Positions 11,617-24,000 of a stretch of DNA of 64,000 bases are shown here, one piece after another. The notes under the pieces are model-generated. The model saw nothing but the letters and a program-made list of their open reading frames with translations. It had not been told where the DNA came from and made no database searches. Both the position numbers and the translations under genes were made by a program. The DNA is taken from assembly GCA_029851415.1 (NCBI GenBank), contig CM056742.1, positions 155,501,121 through 155,565,120 on the forward strand, read 5' to 3'. Numbering within the stretch: position 1 is the first letter of the stretch; each line of letters begins with the position of its first letter. The DNA is from Eretmocerus hayati (lineage: Eukaryota > Arthropoda > Insecta > Hymenoptera > Aphelinidae).

Positions 11617-14268
11617 CCCTGGTAGAAATTCATCACAATTTTTGATTAAAAAATGGCCAGTTAACTCCAACTCAAGCTAATTTATGGGTAACTGAATTGG
11701 CTATTTTTTAACTTGAGATGTAACACTTTTATGGCCATATTTTAGCCATTTCTGATTTTGGCTAATTTTTGGCCAATAATTAGCCAACATTTTTGGGGAT
11801 CTGGAAATAAGTCCAAATGTAATGGATAATAAATAGACATGATACTATTCGAAGTCCAAATGTAATGGATAATGAATAGACATAATTTAGATAGTTCATT
11901 CAATGTGCCGAAGTGCTATTAATATTTAACATTGAATTTCAAATGAGTAATCCACGCGGGCAACATCTATAGGAGCATACACGTCCTCCACTGGGACAAG
12001 CAAGGTAATCAAGGACCTTATCATGTTGTCGCAAAAGGTTTGTCGAAATTTGCAGGAGATCAGACATGTGAAGGTTGTGTTCAGACTCGGCTACTTAACA
12101 TGACATTGCTAAACCTGGTGCGAGAAAGCTAATCCAGGCACTGCGCCACCTGGCGATCATCGGCAACCTTTCAAATACAAAATAATCAGTTGGCTAATTC
12201 TTGAAGTCAATTAATAGACAAAAATTAGCCACATTAATTTTCTTGATATTTAACCTCAAATTCCGGAGATTAGTATCCGTTGTCAACTTGTAGCGTCTGC
12301 AAGGTTAGTTGATCTCGATAAAATTTCTATGCGAGTTTACTCAAGGTAGCTAATTTTACTTGAATATTCAAGCAGGGTATTCAAGATAAGTACACCGGCG
12401 AGGCAGATCTCTAAGTGAATAGAATATGTGACAAATGTGACAGTGACAATGTGTTTTTCTGGCGGATGTATAATAGGGTGGGCCGAAAAATGACTTTTTT
12501 TTGAGAATCGATACGGGCTAGTGCGCAAAAGTTAGGTTTCTATATGTAGATGTGAAAAAATTTTTGCTGGGCGCTGAGAAATGAGATTTTAAGTTCGAGC
12601 AAGAGCCATCAAGCTTTTATCAAAATTAACGTAGATTTAAATGGGAATGTGCCTAATTCGGCACTTTTTTCTTCCTAACTTTGCTTGTATTTCTGGTGCA
12701 TCTGAACATTTTTGAACGTACTCTAGCTCATTTTAAAGCTTGTTTTAAAACCTACAAAATGAGCTAAAGTACGTCCAATTCCGACTAATTCAAGCCAATC
12801 TATCTCAACTTTCCCAAAAAGTGATCATTATTAAAAATCCCAAAAATGGGGCGATTCTCCCTTCAAACTTTGCTTGTATTTCTGGTGCATCTGAACATTT
12901 TTCAACGTACTTTAGTTCATTTTGAAGCTTGTTCCAAAACCTACAAAATGAGCTAAAGTACGTCCAATTTCGATCAACCCGAGCCAATTTATCTCAATTT
13001 TTCTAAAAAGTGATTAGTTTTGAAAAATCCGAAAATAAGCGACTTCCCCCTCCCGCCTCACTCCTTTCAAAACTTGAAATGGAAAAGTTGAGATAGATTG
13101 GCTCGGGTTGATCGAAATTGGACGTACTTTAGCTCATTTTGTAGGTTTTGGAACAAGCTTCAAAATGAACTAAAGTACGTTGAAAAATGTTCAGATGCAC
13201 CAGAAATACAAGCAAAGTTTGAAGGGAGAATCGCCCCATTTTTGGGATTTTTAATAATGATCACTTTTTGGGAAAGTTGAGATAGATTGGCTTGAATTAG
13301 TCGGAATTGGACGTACTTTAGCTCATTTTGTAGGTTTCAAAACAAGCTTTAAAATGAGCTAGAGTACGTTCAAAAATGTTCAGGTGCACCAGAAATACAA
13401 GCAAAGTTAGGAAGAAAAAAGTGCCGAATTAGGCACATTCCTATTTAAATCTACGTTAATTTTGATAAAAGCTTGATGGCTCTTGCTCGAACTTAAAATC
13501 TCATTTCTCAGCGCCCAGCAAAAATTTTTTCACATCTACATATAGAAACCTAACTTTTGCGCACTAGCCCGTATCGATTCTCAAAAAAAGTCATTTTTCG
13601 GCCCACCCTAATGTATAACCATTGGCCCGGACAAGATCGCGGAGGTCGAGGCTTGCTGCATGCATGTGATACGTTGTGTTTGTGCTTCCATGGTGCGGCA
13701 AGGAGAAAAAGATACTGGATTTTGATGAAGTGTACAAAAAATATGTTTCTTATAAATGTAATGAGAAGTCGTGGTCTTGTTAGCTGTTGTCCTCGCCCTC
13801 TTGCTCGCACCGAAGCCGTGTTCCAGAACGTCACCCATGCTTGGCAAAATGTAATGTTAGATTCGTGGGTTGTTAAATCTTGTTAATGCATTGCTTATCT
13901 CATTATTGATGAGCAATAAATAGATTCATAATTCTCCCTCTCTCTATACTGAATATGCCTAAAAGTTGGGCATAGAAAGATACCTATGTTGAATTTTGAT
14001 TAAGTCTAATAACTGTCCACAAAATGGTTTCGCATGTTCCAGGCAAGAGCCAAATTGAGCCAGTTCTTATACATTTGATTTGTATTCCATCCCCACAATG
14101 TTCAATCTAAATATTATCCAATTTTTGGTCAATTTCATTCGACACAGATATCAATCCCAATAAAAATAGTCAAATTATAGCCATATATTGTCCACCCAGA
14201 ATTGATCTAGTTTTTTTAGCCATATTTTAGACTTGACTCCAATATTATTGAACAGATTTCTACCAGGG
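11617..14268. mobile_element. CCCTGGTAGAAAT-family element, copy D (2.65 kb), disrupted by a nested element
   Basis: It begins CCCTGGTAGAAAT and ends ATTTCTACCAGGG, with TG on both flanks (11615-11616, 14269-14270). A 1.1 kb foldback element (12476-13608) lies inside, so the original length was about 1.5 kb, close to copy B. It shares an internal segment with copy B (gctaatccaggcactgcgccacctggcgatc here), showing that both descend from one longer parent. No transposase frame is seen. Confidence 0.85.
12476..13608. mobile_element. Near-perfect foldback element, GGGTGGGCCGAAAAA ends, nested in copy D
   Basis: The two arms (about 560 bp each, axis near 13042) are almost identical inverted copies. 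A 60-codon frame occurs identically on the minus strand at 12805-12987 and on the plus strand at 13098-13280, which reflects the mirror symmetry and not a gene. TA lies on both flanks (12474-12475, 13609-13610). Each arm contains two copies of a unit of about 180 bp that itself has a small palindrome (acgtactttag...ctaaagtacgt). The high arm identity suggests recent insertion or gene conversion between arms. Confidence 0.85.
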
Positions 14269-17200
14269 TGTCCGCGTGAATTTTTTGATTTGCGTTTATT
14301 GGTTCGGTGGAATGAATTTTCTCATGTTTCATGTACTTTTGGGGAAAGTTGTTTGTGTTTTTAGGCTTGCATGATAAACTCTGTTCTTAGCACTCGTCAT
14401 GGAAATCACATATTAACGCGGCTCGAGGACATAATCGACTAATATTGGATTTTTTGACGTTGAAGAAAGTGGTATGATCCCGGGCATAATATTGGATGAA
14501 CTTAGTGTAGGTTTCGAGTATTGCGATTCTCAAAATGATGAAACTGATGCATGAAATGCATCTGCAGGGCCTACAAATTGTTAGTTTCACGTCAAGGAAA
14601 CATATTCTCGTCTGGCGAACGATTTCATTTGATTCCACATCCAAAAAATGCGATCCATGTCGGTATAGTGCACACGGACGATACATCCACCAGTTGTTGA
14701 TTTTGAAATATTTATGGGGTGGTTGATACGAATATTTAATAAGAAAGGTATGTTGGACTTCCAAAATCAATGTTGAAAGTCACCTTGATTGCACAGCGTG
14801 AAGGGTATTCCCAGTGGATTGTCATTCGGATAACATTTTCAATTCATCATCGCATTGAAGTATGGGTGCGTTATCTTAACGGAAAACGAAGTTATCGAAT
14901 GGTGGACTCAACTACGCCCGGACAAGAACAAAATGGCCGACGTGGTAGTATCAGCATTGCGACCCTTTTGCTTCATCAGAAATCACCCCAGCGACATAGG
15001 TGTGTTTGGCATTTGACATATCTCGTCGGCCAGGATAGATAATCGCGGGAAACCTGTCGGTCATCTCACGGACATAGGAGCTTCATTTCTCGAGTCATTT
15101 CCATTTGACAGTGAACAAATCTTGATGATATCTGCATGAAACGTTCTTGGCCACTTTTCCAGCCTCTCTTTTTTGCTCATGCTGTGTTTTTCGACACGCT
15201 GACAAATTGTCTTACATAATATCACTACATCAATTTCTGAATCAATGATTTCCGTACATCCAATAAGGATTGAATATAACAACCTTTTACCAACAGGATG
15301 GGGCGTAGCTCGCATAAGGCGTAGCTCTACATCATCAGTGCCCAGTCGAGGTGCCCAGTACCCGCAGCTTGCATCTCGATTGTATTATATCGTCCCTTAT
15401 TTGCTCCAATCTGCTTTTCGGAGCATCAGCAGCCACGGCGTCGCTCTTATGGAAGAGCTTCGTGCTGTGCACGTGCCGTGTGTGCGGCGTCCATCGCTCG
15501 GTATGGCTTTGGTTCTCGATTCTCGATTCTCTTCGGCCGGTTCTTTCTCGCATCCATGTTTGTGCAGCTTTATACTGCTATATGCTGGCAACGGCGGCGG
15601 TGGCGGTGTTGGAGCCTTGATGGTTGAAACGGCCGACATATGGCAACGTTGCTCTATACGGAAACTTGCCGAGTCGCGATCGCTGCTGCTGGCTGCTGTT
15701 GTTGAGGCTGCGGTGCAGGGCGTGGCGCGCTCAAAAAGTCGACGAGTAGCCTGTCTCTCTTTCTGATGCTGCTGATGCTATATTGACGCTGTTCCTTGCA
15801 TTCTCTGTTATTCTGTGTATTTTGTGCATCGCAAGCAGGATATAACTATATATATGCATATAGACGGAGACAGAAGAGACAAGATTCTCCGATGCAGGCG
15901 GTCTCTTGGACTCGCGCTTTTTTCTTGTTAATGCTCATTTCCCAAGTGTGCCCCCTTATTGCTTCCCTTCCTTTGTTGCTTTCCGAAGTTCATCCTCTGC
16001 ATCATGCATTTTCCTCGTTTTCTTTATACCGTATTCACGCGTTCTCGTCTGATCTGGTGAATATTTGTAATTTGATCCAGGAATTGCTCTTCTTTCTTTC
16101 TTGCCTTTCCAAATTCATACTTTGCACGGTGAATTTTCCTCGTTTTTTCAACTGTATTCACATAGAATCTCGTCTGATTTGGTAAATATTCGTAATTTGA
16201 TACGAGAAAGTTGTAATTATAAGAAAGGAATCTTGTAGAAATGTACTATCGATCATTATACGGATAAACAGCGAGTTTCTAGGCGTCCTTGTTCGTTGTT
16301 TTTATGTACTGACCTATAAAGTAACATACATGTCTCGTGCCAAAAACTTGGTTCTTCAAGAAAACCTTGTTGGACGTCGGTTTTGCCAACACATGCTGAA
16401 TTCGTTGGAGTGAATTCCACTAATCGACAGTCAAATACATTCAATTATATTAGGTTCAAAATGATTAGGTACAGTCTCGGGTACAGCAGATTCAGAGAGT
16501 ATAGTTTAAGCGTATCATTAATGAGTGACTGCCTTTTGCACGATCATACATGGCAATCATTAGCCTAATCTGAGCACAAAGATACAGATATAAGTGTCTG
16601 TAGCAGTTAAAATACACTGATTGTGGTATTTTATTCATCGCACTTTTTGGCTCCATCGCGAGCATCGGCTTTGGCATCTGTGCCAAGAAGTTTGATCATA
16701 CAAGTATTGCAGCACTGGGCTTATTTTTCCTAGTTAAGAACAAAGTCGCGACAATGTGAACCTATGAGAAAAAGTTGATGATATTGATGGTTCTTTTCTC
16801 GGATGTCCTACTGTTCATCTTTCGAACGCGCTGGCGATTGTCAACATTGAGTACCAATGACGGCGTGTGAGAAACTCATCACAATAACCTCATTTTGGCT
16901 GTTCAAAGTTTATGGTAGTGATTTTCCATCATATTCTCATATTTCACTATGGATCAGAGTTATTATCTAATTCGATTAGCTTCAAACAAGGTCTAGTGAG
17001 TTGAGTATTATAGTGTATAAGCTTCTGTTTTAATTGGTCTGTAAAATTTAACCAATGAATCTCACTGGAAACCAGTCAATTTTTCTGGTTCATATAGCAG
17101 TCCACCTTCGTTCAATGAGCATATCTGGACTGTACGAAACCTCACTTTGACTATTACTTGAAGAGTAGAGGAGCCACGTTTCTTTAGCTATAAAGACTGT

Positions 17201-17313
17201 TTTTCTTGCCTTAGAATACGAGAATAGTCAATATTTCGATCCTCAGATGTTAATAATTTTGTCAATGTGTTACGTTGTCAAGAAAGTATCAAATTAGGAA
17301 TTCGATGGGATTC
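14269..17313. other. Unassigned 3 kb, partly GC-rich
   Basis: No gene can be supported. A GC- and CpG-richer patch at about 15300-15770 keeps frames open in several registers, including 173 codons on plus at 15245-15766. It has low-complexity alanine/serine/glycine-type sequence and no domain. It could be a promoter-proximal or untranslated exon of an unseen host gene, but nothing proves it. Confidence 0.35.
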
Positions 17314-17782
17314 ACGGTGGCAATCGTCGCCGGCGACGTCGCGAGATTGATGCAATTTTCATGCGCGCGAAATTCAAAATCTTGCCTATCGAGGTAACCT
17401 AAGATGGAAATGGAATGACTCCGGAAAACCCACTGGTTGAAAATTGTTCTTCCCTATCTTTTTGAGTGTACTAAACACGAATACGAACTCTGTTCCCTTT
17501 TAGAGGTGAAGAAAACTTCTAAAAATCACATTTGAATCCGAAAATGAGACGTTCTGGCTTCAGAGTCGATTTTCACGCATTTTCTCCGCCGTTGGAAGGA
17601 AATAAAGTTCATATTCGTGTTCAGCATCTTCAAAAACATTGAACAGAACAATTTTCAACCAATGGGTTTTTCGGAGTCACTCCATTTCCATCTTAGGTTA
17701 CCTCGATAAGCTAGATTTTGAATTTCGCGCGCATGAAAATTGCAGCAATTTCGCGACGTCGCCGGCGACGATTGCCACCGTG
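17314..17782. repeat. 469-bp foldback repeat with CACGGTGGCAATC ends
   Basis: The ends CACGGTGGCAATCGTCGCCG and its complement are followed by long matching arms (for example gaaattcaaaatcttgcc against agctagattttgaatttc) around an axis near 17548. The terminal 30 bp are themselves palindromic (gtcgccggcgac). No clear target duplication was found. It is probably a non-autonomous element. Confidence 0.7.
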
Positions 17783-18473
17783 AAAAAGCAGCCTCAAAGT
17801 GCCTTTTCTTTCGACAAAACGGTAATTTGGCTAAACTTTAAGCAGCGTTTGAAAGAATATAATAATGAGCATGAATCTCAAACGGCATATCGATGCTCGC
17901 GATGTGGTGAGAATAACTCGTGACGGTTTGATCATCAGACTTTGCTGTGTATTTCTCATCATCGTACCGTACCGTTGTAATCGTTCTTTTAGAGCGATAG
18001 CGCAAATGATGATGATATATATATACGATGCGAGAAAGAGAGATATATTAGACATGAAGGCAAGAGTCGTCCGGATGAACTCGTGTGTTGAACGAAATAT
18101 GCCACCGTCACGCTTCATATTATAGCCACTTGCAGAGCGTATATTATACTGGCGGCACTTACGTAATGACAGAGAATAACTCAGAGAATTAACAGCATAT
18201 GCGCGAAAGCATATATGTCTATATATATGTACTGCAGACTGCAAAATATATCAGAACATGTTAGACGAGTTACGAGGGTATCATACAATCTGGAGGTGCA
18301 ACAGAGCAACACACTTGACTACCTATATAAATATATGTATATATATATAAAATGAGCAATAGATATGATATGAACCTGCGGCACGAGGAAGAGAGGCTCC
18401 AACTCTCTATATGTATGAGACTTGGGTGCCTCGCGAAAATCAATAAAGTCGCGGAGCACGGCCGCGCACCACT

Positions 18474-18515
<42 letters not shown>

Positions 18516-19741
18516 AACTCACGCTATATAGACGCCAAAAAATACTTCTGCAAAATTTCAATCGAGTTTTGTTGTACATCCACGAGTGGGCACATTTTTT
18601 CTGAGAATCTGTCCACCCGATCACGAATTATTAAATTTTAGACATGAGAGCATTCAAGCGCAAGTTTTCACGCGAGTTTTGCACGCGCGCATGCAGCGAG
18701 CCTCAAACTCACAGAGATAGAGAATATATATAGCAGCAAAGTTGGCAAGCGAGAAGCCACGAGAGCAGTCTCGCAAAGCGATGTTACGTAAACCCCTCTG
18801 AGCTGGCTGATGCAGGCTTGGCTGGCTTTGGCTTTCGCGAGCAAGCGGCATTCAAGAAAGACAGAGATAGAGAGATCGAGTCGTGTGGAACGACGAGTTT
18901 CTGTTCTCGCGCATGCGCATTTCAGATAATGACGACCAGAGCAGATTTTGTCAAAAAATAGCATCGTGGATCTTGGCTTCTACAACAGATACGAATTTGC
19001 GGTTTTTTGCAAAAGATTCTTTATAGTTTGTCATGATCAACGGTGTCAGTTACGAATCTGTAACTTTAATGGTTGTTGAGATATGAGCCTTTTTAGGTTA
19101 GCCGTATTCCGTCTTTGTTGAAGCCACACGCGGCATACGATGCATATGGGACGCCTCACTCGGTTTGCCATTGGACGATTCCTGGGTTTGCGATCGCCCT
19201 CGAGAGTTTGCTTTCTGAAAGAGAACATTATTTGTTAGCAGACCCTAGATTCTAAGTTACTTGGAATTGGCGGTCAGGCGGTGGGATTCGAGATGTGATT
19301 GCGCAAATGAAAAGACCTCGGTACGTTCTTCACGTAAATCGAAAGTTGAACGTTAGAGAAATAATTCATGGCGATTGTGGAGAAAGAATTCTCAGCAATA
19401 CCAAAATAATAGTGTCCAAGAGTGAAGTAAAGGCATATGGCTAAAGAAAGTTCCTAGAATCTCACTAATGTTCATTAATATACATCTTTATCGTGTTCCT
19501 ATAATGTCTTTCCGATGAGATCATGTCTCGGATCATGTTCGAAATTGTCCCTTGGTCTAGGAGCTGGAGGCAAGAGAAGATTTCCGCAATTACCGGGATT
19601 GAAATATGAAAGGAAATATCAGTCCATACTATACAATACAGGATTCCAAGGAAAGCCATTGCTGGAAGCATTCGGTCTACTAATTCTTGATTGTTACAGT
19701 ACCCGAGAAATATGATGGATACAGATGCTCAAAAGGTTATT
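17783..19741. other. Unassigned stretch with (AT)n microsatellite
   Basis: No supportable gene. It is rich in TATATA and CpG words, with a pure TA/AT dinucleotide run at about 18478-18512. Confidence 0.4.
18478..18512. repeat. (TA)n microsatellite
   Basis: About 17 uninterrupted TA units. Confidence 0.95.
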
Positions 19742-19903
19742 CTCTCTTAACTTTTCGGAGTGAACTTCCCCCCTTTATGTCAACTCTGAAAAGAGTGACA
19801 TTTACTGTTCCGTAGTAAAAATCCACTCGTGACCGACTAAATCTCACTCCTTCCCAGTTACCACAAAGGGGGGGGGGGGGCTCACTCCAAAAAATTAAGG
19901 GAG
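19742..19903. mobile_element. CTCTCTYAACTTTT-family MITE, copy B
   Basis: This 162-bp element starts CTCTCTTAACTTTTCGGAG and ends CTCCAAAAAATTAAGGGAG. TT lies on both flanks (19740-19741, 19904-19905). Inside are GAGTGA words and a G-run (about 12 G at 19868-19880) facing a C-run near the left end. The same layout occurs at 4243-4398. Confidence 0.75.
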
Positions 19904-19953
19904 TTAGACATTTGAGTTATTGATTTGTGAGTATTCGGAAACGATCCTCTGTA

Positions 19954-21070
19954 GGGCTATGCCGACTAAGCTAAACTACGCTAAGCTTAACTTAGCTTAA
20001 CTGCGCTAAGCTCTAACAAACTTAACACGTACACACACATACCAGCGCATGAGAAAAAATATGCCTCCATATGTTGAGGAAGACGTGAGCGGCGCTCATG
20101 ACATGACTAACCTCACCTCACCTCTTCATTTTCTGTCATCTGTATACAAATAGCAGAAGCAATGGAAAATGTGTGGGCACCGAAAGCAGTAATTCTTTTT
20201 GCAGTAATTTATTTTATGGAGAGCAGTATTTTGTCTGATTATGAATTTGTGAAATTAATCACCGATGAACAAGTTACGAGCAACAGTCAGCTCAGCTGTA
20301 TTTCATGATATGCTGATATTGTGTGTGTGCGAACAATAGCAAAAGTGATAATTCTTCTGCAAAATACTGGCTACATCTTTCTGCTAGTAGTAGCTCAGCA
20401 GAAGTTCAATAAGACAACGAGCAATGGTGGAGTTATCGTTGAGTCAGTTCCCACCAAGTTCACCATTACCTATCACAATAGTGATCTAGACCACATATGT
20501 TTACACACTCAGGACCAGCTGAAAACTTCGGATCTGACAAAATATACGACTAGCCTGGAATTTTTCTCAAAAATCTTCAAAATGTATAATACAGATCTTT
20601 GCATATTTGAGATATGGCTACAATCACATTTGCCTACTAGCTGAAAGATATAGCCAATATTTTGCAGAAGAATTATCACTTTTGCCATTGTTCGCACACA
20701 CACAATATCAGCATATCATGAAATACAGCTGAGCTGACTGTTGCTCGTAACTTGTTCATCGGTGATTAATTTCACAAATTCATAATCAGACAAAATACTG
20801 CTCTCCATAAAATAAATTACTGCAAAAAGAATTACTGCTTTCGGTGCCCACGCATTTTCCATTGCTTCTGCTATTTGTATACAGATGACAGAAAATAAAA
20901 AGTTGAGGTGAGGTTAGTCATGTCATGAGCGCCGCTCACGTCTTCCTCAACATATGGAGGCATATTTTTTCTCATGAGCTGGTATGTGTGTGTACGTGTT
21001 AAGTTTGTTAGAGCTTAGCGCAGTTAAGCTAAGTTAAGCTTAGCGTAGTTTAGCTTAGTCGGCATAGCCC
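19954..21070. mobile_element. Foldback element, GGGCTATGCCGACTAAGC ends
   Basis: Arms of about 430-450 bp (19954-about 20400 and about 20625-21070) are nearly identical inverted copies around an axis near 20512. TA lies on both flanks (19952-19953, 21071-21072). The outermost part carries a short AGCTTAACTTAGC-type repeat that is itself palindromic. The central 200 bp are not symmetric and have no recognised coding function. A decayed end of the same family lies at 38032-38055. Confidence 0.85.
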
Positions 21071-24000
21071 TACTGTTTTTGTCAGAAAGAAAAATTATGC
21101 TGACAATTCATCAGACTTCCCGGGACACCTGCATCAACTAAAAGTTAAAATTTTTCTTCGGTGAGCTTATCATAAACCGATCCAATAATGATGGATTGAA
21201 AATACGTACGACGCCATTTTGTGAAATTTGAGGACGCAAAAAGAACAATGGTCTATGCAGTCGAGTCGAAAAAACGCGAGAAAATCGACTCAATCGACAC
21301 ACTATTTTCATCGCGAGACAGAAGAATGTCATTGCACAAGTCATCAAATATAATGAATACTTCCCAGAAGATCTGAAAATACTCGTAACAGTTGGGGATT
21401 AGAAATGAAGAATTCCAAGTGTTCTGCAAAGTATAATCTTTCACGTTAAATGTGCATTTTTTTCTTCCATGATAAACCGGAAGTGTCCATGTATTATTAG
21501 TCCTGTTTTGTGAGTTCTTGTGTTGGAATAATCAAATGAATTTTGCGTTTTCTCAGAGTAAATGGTGAGATCTCCATAATAGGAAAAGTAATCCATATAA
21601 TTGCGCCATGAATAATATAACTCTCATCATGGAGGAGCTGTAAATTTGTTTTTAATGTTATGTACTTGTTCTCTGAACCCATACTGGAACCAAATTTGAC
21701 TCCAAATAAGTGGAATTCTCGCGAAAATTTGTCTTCCTGCAAGTTTGGAGTCAAATTTCTTTAAGGTTTTATTCTATGGTCAACATTTTGAATCCACGAC
21801 AAATAGCATTCAATCGGTTCCCGCCAGATTCCTCATTCGCGACCAAATTCTAGTTACCCACACATGTTCTGAAATCTCATTAACTCACAACATCATTGTC
21901 TTATCAATACTTTTTAGGTTTCACTCCGATCTTTTTTGTGTGGTGTGAAAATGTGTTAACATTGTGTCCGCACGAAATAATGAGAAACTGTTGTTTTGGT
22001 GTCGAAATAATAATGACACACGTACATTATCCGACAAATTCTATAATCTAGAACTTCCCAAGCACTCGAATCTCTCAACTTTTGTTGACTGTAACTTTTG
22101 CTGAGCAAAATTTGTGTAGATCACAAGAAATGTTCAAGCCGCCGAGTTATAAAACATTCTGGTGAAACGAAGTCACTATCCACGTCAAATTTCAAATTTC
22201 AACCCCTGAAGCCCCTCATTGTCGTCAAGAGCCATGTAATGAATGAGAAAGGTATGAAAATATATGGTATTCAAATACCAGAATTCATATTAAAAAGATT
22301 GAATTCAATATCGCAAGGGCGTTGCACTCGAGGTTGCATTTCGAATTTAGTAAACCGTCAAAGAGAGAATGATAAAATCCTTCAAATTTTAAATCGGATT
22401 CTTATAATACACGTGCGGTGCCGATCCAGATGTCTGACTCCATGAATCACTTCATAACCACATCATCAAACCAATAATTCATATCGAGATCATATCCTTA
22501 TATAGCGTTGGATAGATCATGTATGAAGTTTGAATTTTTGATTGCGGATGGCATATATAAAAGTCAGTGCATGTTCGACAAAATCGGCGGCCAGACTGAC
22601 GTACCTCGTCAGCCTCCATCATAAGTCATGGGCTATTCATTATTCTTGATGAGGCGCTCCTAATGTTTCGTGTTCCTATTACAACAACAAAAGTCGATCA
22701 TCACCCGTCATCCCTGATATACTATTTATGCTGCGGGCGGCGAAGCAAAATGGCTGACCAAGGTAAACTGCATTGTCGAAGCATCTCCCTGTTTGTATGT
22801 ATGTGTGAGTGATGTCCGTGAGCTTCCCCTTTGGAGCGTGCATCACGCATTATACGAGCAGATGCAGGCAAGAATCTTCTTTTTATTACAGTCATAGAGG
22901 GACGCATCAGTGTTCAATATATATCGTGCGGGGCATAATCATCAAGCTGATCGCAGCGCATCGCAGAGCTCATTGGGCTCGAGGGACGCGCAGAATATAA
23001 ATACAAGGCTACATGATGCTGTATACCGGCTATCCTTGCATTTCTCCCAGCATCTCCTTCGATTCCTCTCGTCCCTCATGCACGTGTCTTATTCAGCTTC
23101 TCTTGATCAAGTCCTTCTTCTCCCTTCCTTCAAGTCTTATTTCCTCCGCATTTAATATATCGCGCAACCGACTCGATCGCCAACCGACTTTTGTTTTTGA
23201 CGATCCTTATTCGCATCTTCAATACCATTCGCAACTCATCAAAAAGTATCAAGTTATTACACTGTGATTCGATTGGCGTTGATTATCTTGCAGCTGCTTG
23301 TTATGCATGGACTAGCTTGTAATGAGATCATTTTTCACAATTTTCAAGCGCTGAAAGTCTCTTCGCCCAATCGCATGTAAAAGGAAAGAACCGAATTTGA
23401 ATTATTCGATCAACAAATGATCGAGCATAACATCCGCAAAGCTACAAAATGATGACTAATGTGGTCAAAATAGAAACTGTTGTGGTACTTATAAACAGCA
23501 TCATAATATATTATCAGACAATAAGTATGTAATCATAGTAAAGACGTTCACTGGTTGACTTTTAGAGAGTAAAAATTGTGAAAATTTCGAGAGTTTTTTT
23601 AAAACTGCCCAATCCTCAAAACCAAAATCTTGGCAAGTGTAATCACAAATGATCTGTATTGATCGCAGAATCATGTAAATTTTCGACAATACAAATCTAA
23701 TTCATTACTGCATGTGTTTTATCGATTTTTCGCGTTCTTTGGCTCACGAACGCAAACAAGCATCAGCCTAACCTAACCAAGGAAATAACAATTTTACGTC
23801 GGATCTGAGTTTTCCATATGCACGTCGGAAATCAGCGCATTTATCTCTAATCATCATCTGCCCCTGATTTCTCATCAAAATCGGCTGAGGGTCCATTTTT
23901 GGATCACAACAGTATAACTCCTCCTATTCTTTCATTCCTGGGAAATTCGCCTCAAAGTGTTTGTGTTATGGTAAAATCGAGCTATCAGCTAGAGTAAATA

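Noticed and set aside
12805..13280. Two identical 60-codon frames on opposite strands
   Set aside because: They are mirror images produced by the foldback arms of 12476-13608, not genes.
15245..15766. 173-codon frame as a possible host gene
   Set aside because: Open in several frames at once because of GC-rich composition; no domain, no clear splice sites or start context.
17314..17782. CACTA-type element because it begins CACGG and ends CCGTG
   Set aside because: No matching flanks and the terminus is not CACTG; left as an unclassified foldback repeat.
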